A stretch of DNA of 64,000 nt from Bacteroidetes bacterium HGW-Bacteroidetes-16 (GCA_002840975.1 PHDN01000017.1:1-64000), one strand, 5' to 3'. Counted from the stretch's first letter, positions 1 through 8,932 are shown. The notes: a model not told the origin generated them from the letters alone. Numbers and translations are program-made.

Positions 1-123
1 CAAAGCCCAACCAACTCAAAAAATGATGGAGCTTATCGCAAAATTAGAGTCACCGCACTAAAAGGGACAAGTCAGGACAAATTAACATCCGTTTCCGCCT
101 GGCCTAAAAAAGTACCACTTTAG
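1..123 (+). other. Possible 3' end of an upstream gene (reading frame undecided)
   Basis: The first bases can be read as the tail of a gene entering from the left. One frame is open to a TAG at 121-123 and another to a TAA at 59-61; the third stops at 22-24. Neither tail shows a recognisable domain. The longer frame would run into the promoter of the response regulator gene, which makes the shorter one slightly more attractive. No product can be named. Confidence 0.2.
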
Positions 124-124
124 T
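114..124 (+). promoter_or_regulatory. Candidate operator ACCACTTTAGT upstream of the response regulator
   Basis: This 11-mer lies 3 bp upstream of the -33 element of the response regulator promoter. Its exact reverse complement lies at 887-897, directly upstream of the -33 element of the next gene's promoter. The matching position suggests one DNA-binding protein acts at both, plausibly the LuxR-type regulator encoded between them. Confidence 0.45.
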
Positions 125-127
125 AGT

Positions 128-158
128 ATTGCACAGTTTTTTATTAACATTACATTTG
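128..158 (+). promoter_or_regulatory. Bacteroidota-type promoter of the response regulator gene
   Basis: A -33 ATTG at 128-131 and a -7 TACATTTG at 151-158 are separated by 19 bp, matching the Bacteroidota housekeeping consensus. The ATG lies only 4 bp after the -7 box, so the transcript probably has little or no leader. Confidence 0.7.
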
Positions 159-162
159 ATGC

Positions 163-789
163 ATGATTGAAATAGCCATAGTTGAAGACATTGACGATAT
201 CAGGGAAAGCCTAAAGGCCTATATTCATTCCACAGAAGGCATTGAATGTATGGCGACCTTTGCCGATGCCGAATCGGCCATTGAATTCCTTACCAAACAT
301 CCGGTAGATGTTGTTTTAATGGATATTCAACTCCCCGGAATGAACGGTATCGAATGCATTAAAAAACTAAAAACCGTTCATCCCAAAATGATGTATATCA
401 TGAGTACCATTTTTCAGGATGACGATTCGGTTTTCAATGCCCTCAAGGCGGGTGCCACGGGTTATTTGCTAAAGAACGATAACCCCGCGAAGATTATTTC
501 AGCCATCTGGGAAGTGCATTCCGGAGGTTCGCCCATGACCCCGCAGATTGCCCGAAGGGTTATCGAATCGTTTAATCAGCCTGCTGTTAATGAAGTGAGC
601 CATCTACTTACAAAAAGGGAAACCGAACTACTTGGCTATTTGTCCAAAGGATTTAGGTACAAAGAAATTGCAGATAAACTGTTTATCAGTACCGAAACGG
701 TCCGCAAACACATCAATAACATTTACCAGAAACTACATGTTCAATCGCGTATGGATGCGGTAAACAAAGTCTTTGGTAACCGCGATTAA
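163..789 (+). CDS. LuxR/NarL-family response regulator
   Basis: A two-component response regulator of 208 residues. The receiver domain spans about residues 1-118, with acidic residues at E8-D9, the phosphoacceptor Asp at D54, a switch Ser at S81 and the conserved Lys at K104. A LuxR-type helix-turn-helix follows at about 146-208, with the LTKRETELL start and the STETVRKHINNIYQKL recognition segment. Length and order are standard for NarL/FixJ regulators. The start is fixed by the canonical REC beginning MIEIAIVED. No sensor kinase is visible; it may lie to the left. A shared 11-bp motif before this gene and the next suggests autoregulation and control of the downstream secreted protein (inference). 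Confidence 0.93.
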   Translation: MIEIAIVEDIDDIRESLKAYIHSTEGIECMATFADAESAIEFLTKHPVDVVLMDIQLPGMNGIECIKKLKTVHPKMMYIMSTIFQDDDSVFNALKAGATGYLLKNDNPAKIISAIWEVHSGGSPMTPQIARRVIESFNQPAVNEVSHLLTKRETELLGYLSKGFRYKEIADKLFISTETVRKHINNIYQKLHVQSRMDAVNKVFGNRD

Positions 790-845
790 AAAAACCCACC
801 ACTACTACAAGCCCCATTTAGTGAGTTAATTTTACCCCACCGCTG

Positions 846-857
846 GTGGCATGCCAC
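846..857. promoter_or_regulatory. 12-bp perfect palindrome GTGGCATGCCAC
   Basis: A perfect inverted repeat in the spacer between the response regulator and the secreted protein gene, about 40 bp upstream of the -33 element. It could be a second regulatory site. It has no U-tract, so it is not an obvious terminator. Confidence 0.3.
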
Positions 858-886
858 TAAACATCTCTTGTTTGCAGTAATATTAC

Positions 887-929
887 ACTAAAGTGGTATT
901 GTGGTACCTAATAAGCAAGGCTATATTTG
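887..929 (+). promoter_or_regulatory. Operator-like ACTAAAGTGGT plus promoter of the T9SS cargo gene
   Basis: ACTAAAGTGGT at 887-897 is the reverse complement of the motif at 114-124. It abuts a -33 ATTG at 898-901, followed after 20 bp by a -7 TATATTTG at 922-929. Because the -7 box covers the first possible in-frame start at 927, translation must begin at the later ATG at 963. Confidence 0.6.
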
Positions 930-962
930 CCTTACAAATTCTTAATCATAAAACTTAATATC

Positions 963-1859
963 ATGAAAAAAACAATTACTTTTATTGTCCTGCTGCTACT
1001 CGTAACCAACTTGTTTTCACAACCCATCCTGATGAGTGATAGTTTACTTACAGGACGAAGTTTTAATTTGTTCTCATTGAACAATGTTAACATCTCAAAC
1101 ATCACCATAACCGGTGAAAACGTAATATGGGATTTAAGTAGCACAACCGCTACATTAGCCGGGACAGCCGAATTTCTTGATATGGCAGATACGCCCTATG
1201 AGTCAGAGTATCCTGAAGCTAACTTTGCCATGAAATTTACCCAGACAGGGGGCGCTACTAATTACAGTTTGTTCTCTCTCACGAGTTCATTGTTCGTAGA
1301 AGTGGCTCAGGAAGTAGGAACACCTAACGCCACATCTTTTATCAATTACAGGACAACCATGGTTTTTCCTTTCACCTACAACATGTCTTATTCCGACATC
1401 TACCAAAAAGAGAATCAGGAAGAAAAAAACGTTACAAACACTTACGACGGCTATGGCTCACTAATTACAAACGACAGTACATTTGACAATGTAGTGAGGA
1501 CTTATAAAAATGACAATGGCAACACTTACGTCGACTGGTGGAGAACTTCTCCCCTGGTACCAATTTTTGAGGCCTCTGGCGATGGTTTTATCTTATGGGA
1601 ACTTACTTCGGTCACCACTGGTGAAAGAGAAATGCAAAGCAATCTCTTTTTCCAAATGTATCCTAATCCGGCAACCAACCGCCTGAATATCATCAATAAA
1701 GAATTGATTTCCAAGATCGAAATTATCAACATGGCAGGACAGTTACAATTTACAACAACACAGTCAAGTATAGATGTTGCAATGCTAAGCACGGGTGCTT
1801 ACTTCGTAAAAGCCTTCTCTGAAAAAGGAACTTACTCACAAATCTTTATCAAAAAATAA
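963..1859 (+). CDS. Secreted protein with T9SS type A C-terminal sorting domain
   Basis: About 298 residues. A Sec signal peptide begins MKKTITFIVLLLL and ends near LFSQ. The body is beta-rich with no recognised catalytic motif. The last ~75 residues form a T9SS type A sorting domain: MYPNPATNRLNI, then a KIEIINMAGQ strand, then LSTGAYFVKAF and a terminal IFIKK. The protein is therefore expected to cross the outer membrane through the T9SS and be anchored or released at the surface. The start at 963 is preferred because an upstream in-frame start lies in the promoter. The function of the mature domain is unknown. The neighbouring response regulator may control it. Confidence 0.82.
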   Translation: MKKTITFIVLLLLVTNLFSQPILMSDSLLTGRSFNLFSLNNVNISNITITGENVIWDLSSTTATLAGTAEFLDMADTPYESEYPEANFAMKFTQTGGATNYSLFSLTSSLFVEVAQEVGTPNATSFINYRTTMVFPFTYNMSYSDIYQKENQEEKNVTNTYDGYGSLITNDSTFDNVVRTYKNDNGNTYVDWWRTSPLVPIFEASGDGFILWELTSVTTGEREMQSNLFFQMYPNPATNRLNIINKELISKIEIINMAGQLQFTTTQSSIDVAMLSTGAYFVKAFSEKGTYSQIFIKK

Positions 1860-1885
1860 ATTTATTCACTCATAAAACTAAAAAA

Positions 1886-2344
1886 ATGAAAAAATTCATT
1901 CTCTTTCTTATGGCAACAGGAATAATGATTTCCTGTACAGAACAACCTTCCAAATCTGTGATCGAAAAAGCACCCATTGACGCGTTAATGGCCACATGGG
2001 AAAACACCTGGAATCATCAGGATTCCGTTGGTTTTAAAAATCAGTTTACCGAAAACGCTCTGCTCATCGACGACAACCTGATTGCCATCGGTACCGATCA
2101 GATAAATACAAAATTTATACGGGCTTTTATCAATGTAGCAACAAATATCAAAGACGTCAAATTAAAGGATTGGTCGACGAACGACATGGCCGGGTACACA
2201 GGAACCTATTCATTAGAAGTCGTGGTTAACAATCAGGTGGTTGATCGGGGAACAGGTGCCGTTACAATCAACTGGATGAAAACTGAAAAAGGGGAATGGA
2301 AAATAACCACTGCCGTGATTCATTCATTTCCTGTTGCAAAATAA
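1886..2344 (+). CDS. SnoaL/DUF4440-like lipoprotein
   Basis: 152 residues. The N-terminus has a hydrophobic signal and a lipobox ending in Cys (GIMISC), so a lipid-anchored periplasmic or surface location is likely. The rest resembles the NTF2-like/SnoaL/DUF4440 fold: an early helix with the pattern LMATWENTWNHQD, a middle INTKFIRAF helix, and closing strands (TGAVTINWMKTEKGEWKI) typical of these cone-shaped domains. Such proteins may bind small ligands or act as enzymes; no catalytic set is evident, so no reaction is assigned. It lies 26 bp after the T9SS cargo gene on the same strand and is probably co-transcribed. Confidence 0.72.
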   Translation: MKKFILFLMATGIMISCTEQPSKSVIEKAPIDALMATWENTWNHQDSVGFKNQFTENALLIDDNLIAIGTDQINTKFIRAFINVATNIKDVKLKDWSTNDMAGYTGTYSLEVVVNNQVVDRGTGAVTINWMKTEKGEWKITTAVIHSFPVAK

Positions 2345-2549
2345 CAAAACCTGGACCTCATTTAGATATGGTCATGTGTGAAAACCACACAATGGAATGA
2401 CACAGGCAAGCGAGGAGTCAGGTTTTGACAAATCTTGACTATTGAGTGACAGCAAAAAATGACTACAATAAAGTGGAGGCCAGCATCCACTCTAAAAAAC
2501 GGGGCGTTACCGAAAAGCCACACGAGTAGGGACAAATAAATATTTACAA

Positions 2550-3854
2550 ATGACAAATAAAATCTTAGTTTTGAACAGAATAGCAATTCTGCTATTCTCG
2601 CTAATCCTTTCAGTTTCAAATATAAACGCGCAGGTAAAAGGTGTGGAAGGAAAAAACGGCAAATGGAGTTTGGTGAATGATTCGGGGGAATTGATCGGTT
2701 CGACTGCTTATGAAATGATGGGGAATGGTGATGGTACATTTTCAGAAGGTCTTTTATCAGTTACACTTAATAAGAAAAGCGGATACATTGATACCACAGG
2801 TAAAGTGGTTATACCATTAAAATATGATGAATGCGACAAGTTTAAATACGGAACTGCAACCGTCTGGATTGTAGACTTATGCGGATTAATTGATAAGACA
2901 GGAAAGATTTTAATCCCGGTAAAATATAGTTTGGTAGATGACACATGGGATACAGCGATAGTTCAGGTTTCACTATACAATAAAACTACTGAAAGGCCGA
3001 AGTATGGACTCTTTACAAGGAGTGGAAAAGAACTTTTACCTGTTTCTTATGATGAAATCGGAAATATAGTAAACAGAATTACTATGCTTAAGCAATCAAA
3101 ACTTTATGGTTATTACTTCACAGATACAAAAGTTATGATTCCCTGTAAATTTGATGATGCCAGAAATTTTTCTGAAGGATTCGCTGCGGTGGCTGTCAAT
3201 AAGAAATGGGGCTATATTGATTTAAGTGGGAAAACTGTCATTCCATTAGAATATGATGATGCTAGATCATTGGATAATGGCCATGCTGATGTACGGAAAA
3301 ATGGAGTAAGCAGCATTATTTCGAAACAATTAAAAACTACCATCAATAGTGGCGGCAAGGAGGAATTTGAGCTTGTGACAGCAAATCAGAAACGTATGTC
3401 TGTTCCTTCAATAGAAAGAGAGGTAATACCCGGAGTTTATACCATGGAAGTACCAACTTCACTAAATCAGCAGGGTGGTGACCTGTATGGACATATAAGT
3501 ATATATTCAGATGGTTCTACTTTCCTTTATTTTAAGAAGGATGATAATAAAACAGCGATAAGTTACCTTGATGCCATGTCGCAATTCAAGCAATGGAAAA
3601 CAAGTGTTGGGTTTATAGAGAATGGGCTTATTAATTATTCTTCGCCATCAAAAATAGCATTTGTGGGCTTTTATGGTTTGCAGCCTGACCCGCTAAATAA
3701 ATCGGATTATACAGATGAAGCATACATCTTTTTCAATAAGCCAGGTGAAAGCATCGATTGCTGGATTATTCATTACAGGTTAGGAAAAGAAAATCTTAGA
3801 CTAATTGAGGATGACATTGAAGGGTTTTTAAAAACCATAAAACTAACCAATTAG
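2550..3854 (+). CDS. Secreted WG-repeat protein
   Basis: 434 residues with an N-terminal signal peptide (hydrophobic stretch ending near INAQ). Residues ~45-260 hold several WG (KWG/YID) repeats, recognised by recurring GYID.TGK.VIPLKYD and WGYIDLSGKTVIPLEYD patterns. These repeats form beta-type modules used for protein or envelope interactions. The C-terminal ~150 residues carry no WG repeat and are not recognised; they may be a separate beta domain. The 205-bp spacer to the gene upstream suggests independent transcription. Its role is unknown. The WG assignment is secure, the function is not. Confidence 0.8.
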   Translation: MTNKILVLNRIAILLFSLILSVSNINAQVKGVEGKNGKWSLVNDSGELIGSTAYEMMGNGDGTFSEGLLSVTLNKKSGYIDTTGKVVIPLKYDECDKFKYGTATVWIVDLCGLIDKTGKILIPVKYSLVDDTWDTAIVQVSLYNKTTERPKYGLFTRSGKELLPVSYDEIGNIVNRITMLKQSKLYGYYFTDTKVMIPCKFDDARNFSEGFAAVAVNKKWGYIDLSGKTVIPLEYDDARSLDNGHADVRKNGVSSIISKQLKTTINSGGKEEFELVTANQKRMSVPSIEREVIPGVYTMEVPTSLNQQGGDLYGHISIYSDGSTFLYFKKDDNKTAISYLDAMSQFKQWKTSVGFIENGLINYSSPSKIAFVGFYGLQPDPLNKSDYTDEAYIFFNKPGESIDCWIIHYRLGKENLRLIEDDIEGFLKTIKLTN

Positions 3855-4109
3855 GAAATCCAACCATGTAGAGTTTAGTGTTACAGTAAAAATTACTCAA
3901 AAACGGAACATGACCCATTTTTACCAATCTGGATATTTCGTCACGAAAAGTAGAAGGCGATGTTGCGTATTTTAAGCATCGACTTTATCACCTTGTTAAT
4001 GGTGATATCAGAAAGAAAAGAAGTTCTGCTTTGTTTCGGTATGAAAACTGGCGGAATGACAACAACCCATAAAGTGAGCTTTAAAAATGAACGTGAAAAA
4101 AAACGTAAA

Positions 4110-4658
4110 CTAACTGGGGAATTTTGTACCGTCAACCTTTTTCCTGAACACCCGATATAGCATTTGGTCCTTGATAACCAATATAAGCGCGAAAATATAG
4201 AAACTATCGAGCATCATGGTATACAAATATTTTTGGACCCCGGAATTGTAATATCCTGTGAGGAACACCAAAAACACAACCTGTATCAATAGAAAAATCC
4301 CCACATTCATCACCAGAGAGGTCAATGCAGATTTCCTTTTTAAAACAAAAAAAAGAAAGATTTGCCATGATAAAACGATGACAAAGGGCTGCATCACGCC
4401 GCCAGTTTCCTGTGGATAATTTCCCTTACGCCCACCAATGCGGGTAAACACCCGATACTGGTAGGTCTTGTCATTTTCACTTATATTTTCTAATTCAATA
4501 TGGGTGTCCTCTTTTGCCATGCCAACAAAGAAATTGGTGGTTCCAATCAAAACCTGTGCATATACTCGTTCTGCGCCTGATTGCCATGCTGTAAAAACCA
4601 GTGCCGATATAAGCAAAAGAAGGATTATTTTATTTCTAGTCGAAGAAAACAGAACCAT
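4110..4658 (-). CDS. Small membrane protein, putative exosortase-associated partner
   Basis: 182 residues with about four hydrophobic segments (near residues 9-31, 88-106, 111-134 and 145-165) and a soluble loop at ~45-85 containing a THIELENISENDKTYQYRV strand pattern. It is not recognisable from motifs alone. Its start lies 38 bp downstream of the exosortase stop on the same strand, so the two are probably one operon. Small multi-pass exosortase-associated proteins are known beside XrtH- and XrtF-type enzymes, and this could be a counterpart. The association rests mainly on location. Confidence 0.55.
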   Translation of the reverse strand: MVLFSSTRNKIILLLLISALVFTAWQSGAERVYAQVLIGTTNFFVGMAKEDTHIELENISENDKTYQYRVFTRIGGRKGNYPQETGGVMQPFVIVLSWQIFLFFVLKRKSALTSLVMNVGIFLLIQVVFLVFLTGYYNSGVQKYLYTMMLDSFYIFALILVIKDQMLYRVFRKKVDGTKFPS

Positions 4659-4696
4659 TTCATTCCAGTTTAAACAAATACCTAATAGGCTATATT

Positions 4697-5281
4697 TTAA
4701 TTCTTTAAATCATTCGTATCCTCTATATTGCGGTTGTACCTCCAGGCCCATATCAGGAAAACCATGAAACCAAACAGAATATTCCAAAGATAATCGTGGA
4801 TTAGATGGAACAATTGCCCTGAATAATTTCCAATATAACCCATGGTGATAAAACGCAGGTTGTTAACAATAAATACGGCACCAATAAATATGAGCAGGGT
4901 GATGATTCTTTGTTTCCATTTAACCGGCGACAAAAGGCTTAAAAAGATTACAAAAATGTAAAAATTGTATGCCGTGCATTCCATCACAATTTTCATTGTA
5001 TATCCACTCACCGTTATGTTTGGGTAACTGAGACTTTCGACAGGAATAAAAAAAAGTTTTCCGAATACAAGGGCTGAGCTGAGCGTGAACTGAATAAATA
5101 CCTGCATCGCCTCCTCCTTGATTCCAGGTAAATGCAGGATTGAAATGGTGATGATCCAAAGCAATACGGCCAACATCAGGGGCAAAAAGCTACGATAAAA
5201 CTTCTTTAATGCTTTCCTTCTCTCCGATTTTTCTAACTGACCGGCATTCTTTACTTTTTTTTTCCCGGGATTTGCAGACAA
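4697..5281 (-). CDS. Exosortase/archaeosortase family transpeptidase (XrtH-like)
   Basis: 194 residues, mostly membrane-embedded. The exosortase catalytic triad is visible: Cys in MECTAYN (C102), Arg in NNLRF (R143) and His in LIHDYLWN (H162), each at the edge of a hydrophobic segment. Exosortases cleave a C-terminal signal made of a short motif, a transmembrane helix and basic residues, then pass the protein on, often to a glycan anchor. The small size resembles XrtH (IPTL-CTERM type). The start is TTG at 5281, since no ATG occurs before the first helix and a stop lies just upstream. The gene just upstream in transcription encodes a fitting substrate. Family membership is confident; the XrtH subtype is inferred. 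Confidence 0.85.
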   Translation of the reverse strand: MSANPGKKKVKNAGQLEKSERRKALKKFYRSFLPLMLAVLLWIITISILHLPGIKEEAMQVFIQFTLSSALVFGKLFFIPVESLSYPNITVSGYTMKIVMECTAYNFYIFVIFLSLLSPVKWKQRIITLLIFIGAVFIVNNLRFITMGYIGNYSGQLFHLIHDYLWNILFGFMVFLIWAWRYNRNIEDTNDLKN

Positions 5282-5434
5282 ATTTAAGGCTGTTAAAGGT
5301 TAATATTCTATATTCATCCTCATCTGGTTTTCAGGGGATTAAAATTGTCCCCCTGATATTGCCAGACAAACTGCACAAATATAAAATAACTTTGCATGAT
5401 ACCATACCTGGCATGGTTAAAAAAACCGAAAAAG

Positions 5435-5467
5435 AAAAAAAGCCACTTCAATAGAAATGGCTTTTCT
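5435..5467 (-). terminator. Rho-independent terminator after the exosortase substrate gene
   Basis: On the minus strand an AAAAGCCA stem, a short middle and a TGGCTTTTTTT arm form a hairpin followed by a U-tract. It lies between the substrate gene and the exosortase gene, so the latter is probably transcribed from its own start or by read-through. Confidence 0.7.
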
Positions 5468-5488
5468 AATCAATTATTTTTTAAAAAA

Positions 5489-6997
5489 TTAGACCTGATT
5501 ATATCTAAAACGAACTACCGTAAAAATGGCAATTAAGAAAATACCCAGATAGATGGCCCAATCAGAGAGTGGCACAGGAGGAGTTGCCTCTATCCGTACA
5601 TCATCTATTACAACACCGTATCCATAATTGGCAGTTCCTTCAAAAGCGATATAATAATCTGCACTTGGGTCTGGTAAGGCGAACATTTCAGTAGTCCAAT
5701 CAGGTATATCACCCGTCCATTCAGCACCGGGTAAAAGAATCCAGGTTCCTCCGGCAGATGTTTTGTAATAAACCCTGAGTTCATCCTGATCGTTAGGCCA
5801 AACAGCCTGTGCATGCTTAAAGATTAAGTGCGGGAAAGTGGCCGTACTGAGATCAAGCGAAGGGGTAATTAGTTTAGTTACACGTGCAGTAAAACTTGGA
5901 TTGTAAAAGAATGCATTATAGCTTCCTCCGGCAGCGGCAGCAGGATGTCCGGATTGTCCCCCAGCCCTATACGCCCAATTAATGGTTCCAGATTCAAAAC
6001 TTTGCGACCAACAATCAGGTATCAGGCCTCCGTTTTCAAATCCTTCAAAATATGGAAAACTTGTGATGGCATTACAAAGAGTTGTAGCATTTGTAGTAGA
6101 CCCTGATGAATAGGTCAGCGCGCCATCTACTGACCATGCTTTATAGAAATACTGTGTGTTGTCAGTAAGACCTGAATGGCTATGAGCAGTACCAGCACCA
6201 TTATAAATTACAGTACCGCCTCCTGTGACAGGATCTCCAGGAGAATAAGTGCCACTTGGGTCACCAAAAGTATTTGCTGTGTTCCAGGCAATCATTACAT
6301 TATCACCGTTTCCGTTTTTTGTCCATCCGAGGTCAATCTGGTCAGAAGCAACAGGTGTTGCAGTAAATGCGGTTGGATTAAGGACACCACCTGCCAAAGT
6401 ATAGTCAAATCTGATATTAGGCTTATTGGAACTATTTAATGTTGTAGCCGTTGCACAGTTACTTGAACCATCAGTACGATTATACCTCATAGAGCCTGAG
6501 GTAGCAGTCGTGTAGCGCAGCCCTCCATAAGGAGATGTATAAGGGTTTGAACCCGTGCAAGTATTTACTACAATGCTGGATGTGCCGTCCCAAGTAAAAT
6601 TAGCATCGAATGTAATCATATCAAAGCTCCCGGCAACCTGAACAACTGGTGCGTAGGTAAAAGAGTTTTTAACAGTTGTTAAGCCGGTTGAAATATATGG
6701 GTTTGCAATTGTTTGGGTCGTAAGTCCCATATCAATAGTGAAATTTGCTAATGATACCGCAGATTCTGAAACGGAAAACCCCATTGAATTGATCAGGGCA
6801 CCAGGGGGCATCCCGGCTGTAGTTAATTCGGCAGCCGTGTAAACGATTTGGAAATGTTCATATTTATAGTACCTTTCAATCGGGTCAGCCGATGTTCCAT
6901 TCGTGGTTGAAGTGCCTGTTCCGATAATGGCAGTCTGCCCCCATGAACTCCCTGTCCACAGGAACAAAGCGATAAAAAAAAGTAATGGTTTTTTCAT
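5489..6997 (-). CDS. Secreted fibronectin/adhesin-like protein with exosortase sorting tail
   Basis: 502 residues. The signal peptide runs from MKKPLLFFIALFLW to WGQ. Residues ~205-305 look like a fibronectin type III domain (PTAFTATPVASDQIDLGW start, TQYFYKAW end). Residues ~315-470 resemble the cleaved-adhesin/MAM-type jelly roll common in Bacteroidota surface proteins (FEGFENGG start, VVIDDVRIE end). The last 37 residues lack a T9SS domain. Instead they read VPLSDW (475-480), a hydrophobic helix (481-495) and RFRYNQ, which is the tripartite layout of an exosortase signal of the IPTL-CTERM type. It is probably processed by the neighbouring exosortase and retained at the envelope or surface. 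Confidence 0.82.
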   Translation of the reverse strand: MKKPLLFFIALFLWTGSSWGQTAIIGTGTSTTNGTSADPIERYYKYEHFQIVYTAAELTTAGMPPGALINSMGFSVSESAVSLANFTIDMGLTTQTIANPYISTGLTTVKNSFTYAPVVQVAGSFDMITFDANFTWDGTSSIVVNTCTGSNPYTSPYGGLRYTTATSGSMRYNRTDGSSNCATATTLNSSNKPNIRFDYTLAGGVLNPTAFTATPVASDQIDLGWTKNGNGDNVMIAWNTANTFGDPSGTYSPGDPVTGGGTVIYNGAGTAHSHSGLTDNTQYFYKAWSVDGALTYSSGSTTNATTLCNAITSFPYFEGFENGGLIPDCWSQSFESGTINWAYRAGGQSGHPAAAAGGSYNAFFYNPSFTARVTKLITPSLDLSTATFPHLIFKHAQAVWPNDQDELRVYYKTSAGGTWILLPGAEWTGDIPDWTTEMFALPDPSADYYIAFEGTANYGYGVVIDDVRIEATPPVPLSDWAIYLGIFLIAIFTVVRFRYNQV

Positions 6998-7668
6998 AAA
7001 ATTAATTTTAGATTATTATCAATATTTAGTGGATAGATTCAAGAATTGATTATGGCTCAGATTGAAATTTTTAGTTAAACCTGCAATAAAACTTTTTAAA
7101 CTGTTATGGAGTTGTATTTTCCTTTCATAATTAATCTGGATGAGTTAGTTATTTATTTAAAGTGTCAGTAACAAGGTCAATAGGTTATTAAATTAGTCGA
7201 ATAATGTCTTTGATTTAAAAAATTAGTCATCAACATTTTATTTTCTATTTCATATATCATTTACACAACAATGGGCTTATGAAGTATAATTATACAAAAT
7301 TATTCTACCAAAAGTCAAGGGCATGCTTAACATTTAGAACTTAGAAATACAAATTCTTCACTAAGAAGCTGTTTTTCAATGGTATAAAAAATCACAATTT
7401 TAAGCGCAAAAGTACTTAGAACTACAAAGGGTATTAAAAATATTGGAACCCATACTGCCTGATCAGGATAAGACAGCCGCTAAATTGGTTCCTGAATGTG
7501 TTTATTTCAAATTGCAAACAGGGATATTCACCAGCCCACCCCCTTACCTCCCCAACCAAATCCACATTTATGCTTTTGGTATGCTTTAAAGCCGTATCTT
7601 TGCGCCATGTTATCCTACCCTTCAAAAACCTCCTATATTTTATACGGAAAAAAATTTAAAAAATCAGC
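6998..7668. other. AT-rich intergenic region between divergent genes
   Basis: This 671-bp spacer separates the minus-strand exosortase substrate from the plus-strand helicase. No convincing gene was found; the short open frames here lack sequence character. It must hold the promoter of the substrate gene, for which no clear -7 box was seen, and it contains the rhlE promoter near its right end. Confidence 0.6.
7575..7602 (+). promoter_or_regulatory. Probable promoter of rhlE
   Basis: A TTTG at 7575-7578 and a -7 TATCTTTG at 7595-7602 precede the helicase gene. The spacing of 16 bp is shorter than ideal. The leader would be about 60 nt. Confidence 0.5.
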
Positions 7669-8928
7669 ATGCAATTCGAAGACCTTAAAATTATTAAGCC
7701 TATCTTAAAGGCCCTACAAGACAAAAATTATATTGAGCCTACCACGATACAAGCAAAATCCATCCCACTCATCCTCAACAGAAATGATGTTTTGGGGTCG
7801 GCACAAACCGGCACCGGTAAAACGGCTGCCTTTGCCATCCCTATCCTGCAACACCTGTACCAGGACCGCACACAACTAAACGGCCAGCGTAAAATAAAAG
7901 CACTGGTGATCACTCCCACACGCGAACTGGCTATTCAGATCGCGGAAAGCTTTACCAATTATGGCAAATACACCGGAATTAAAAACACGGTTATCTTTGG
8001 TGGTGTGAACCAGGGTGGCCAGACCAATGACCTCCGAAGGGGTGTCGACGTGCTGGTAGCCACCCCCGGAAGGCTTCTGGATCTTATCGATCAGGGTTTC
8101 GTAAATCTAAACAACATTGAATACTTCGTTCTCGACGAAGCCGACCGCATGCTCGACATGGGTTTCATCCACGACATTCGTAAGATTATACACCTGTTAC
8201 CGATAGAACGTCAGTCGCTATTTTTCTCGGCCACCATGCCAGATAATATCGTCGAACTTTCGAAAAAGATCCTCAGAAATCCACGAAAAGTGGAAGTCAG
8301 CCCGGTAAGTTCCACAGCCGACACCATCACCCAATATCTATACTATACCAACCGTTCAGACAAGAATGATTTGTTGCTTCACATCCTCAAGGATCAGAAA
8401 ATAGATCAGGTATTGTTGTTTTCGAGAACGAAGCATGGTGCCGACCGCATCGACAACATCCTGAAAAAGCAAAAAATAAAATCGGCAGCCATCCATGGCG
8501 ACAAGGCCCAGAACCAACGCCAGAAAGCGTTGACTATGTTTAAAGAGGGCGAGCTCAGGGTATTGGTCGCCACAGACATTGCCGCAAGGGGAATCGACAT
8601 TGCCCAGTTAAAATATGTGATCAATTTTGATATTCCCAACATCGCCGAGACCTACGTCCACAGGATAGGCCGCTCAGGCCGGGCCGGGGAAGAAGGCACC
8701 GCAATCTCCATTTGCGAGCCGGAAGAAAATGTGTTTATAAAAGACATTGAGAAATTGATTAACCAAAAAATCAGGATTGCACGTGGGAATCCATTTCCTC
8801 AAACCGATGAGCCCATGAACACGTCGGAAAAAAAGGAATGGGAAAAGGAAAAACAACGGCGGAAACAGGAATTTTTTGCCAACCAGAAAAAATCAAGTCG
8901 ACCGGTAATGGCCAGACAAAGGAGATAG
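7669..8928 (+). CDS. rhlE: DEAD-box ATP-dependent RNA helicase, RhlE type
   Basis: 419 residues with all core helicase motifs: AQTGTGKTAAF (motif I, K51), PTRELA (Ia), TPGRLLD (Ib), DEAD at 156-159, SAT (III) and HRIGRSGR (VI). A short basic, Lys/Arg-rich tail follows from about residue 380. It unwinds RNA duplexes using ATP and probably acts in ribosome assembly, RNA turnover or cold adaptation, as RhlE-like helicases do. The tail is short, as in the RhlE group rather than DbpA or SrmB. The downstream minus-strand gene ends 5 bp after this stop, so the two genes converge. The subfamily is moderately certain and the enzyme class very certain. Confidence 0.93.
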   Translation: MQFEDLKIIKPILKALQDKNYIEPTTIQAKSIPLILNRNDVLGSAQTGTGKTAAFAIPILQHLYQDRTQLNGQRKIKALVITPTRELAIQIAESFTNYGKYTGIKNTVIFGGVNQGGQTNDLRRGVDVLVATPGRLLDLIDQGFVNLNNIEYFVLDEADRMLDMGFIHDIRKIIHLLPIERQSLFFSATMPDNIVELSKKILRNPRKVEVSPVSSTADTITQYLYYTNRSDKNDLLLHILKDQKIDQVLLFSRTKHGADRIDNILKKQKIKSAAIHGDKAQNQRQKALTMFKEGELRVLVATDIAARGIDIAQLKYVINFDIPNIAETYVHRIGRSGRAGEEGTAISICEPEENVFIKDIEKLINQKIRIARGNPFPQTDEPMNTSEKKEWEKEKQRRKQEFFANQKKSSRPVMARQRR

Positions 8929-8932
8929 AAAC

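Noticed and set aside
927-962. Earlier start for the first T9SS cargo gene
   Set aside because: It lies in the -7 promoter box; the signal peptide begins cleanly at 963.
2480-2545. Integron attC-like sequence (GGGGCGTTACC) before the WG-repeat gene
   Set aside because: No paired core site or conserved stem was found, and there is no cassette array.
3960-4160. Small plus-strand frame between the WG-repeat gene and the exosortase cluster
   Set aside because: It overlaps the 3' end of the membrane partner gene on the other strand and has no motif.
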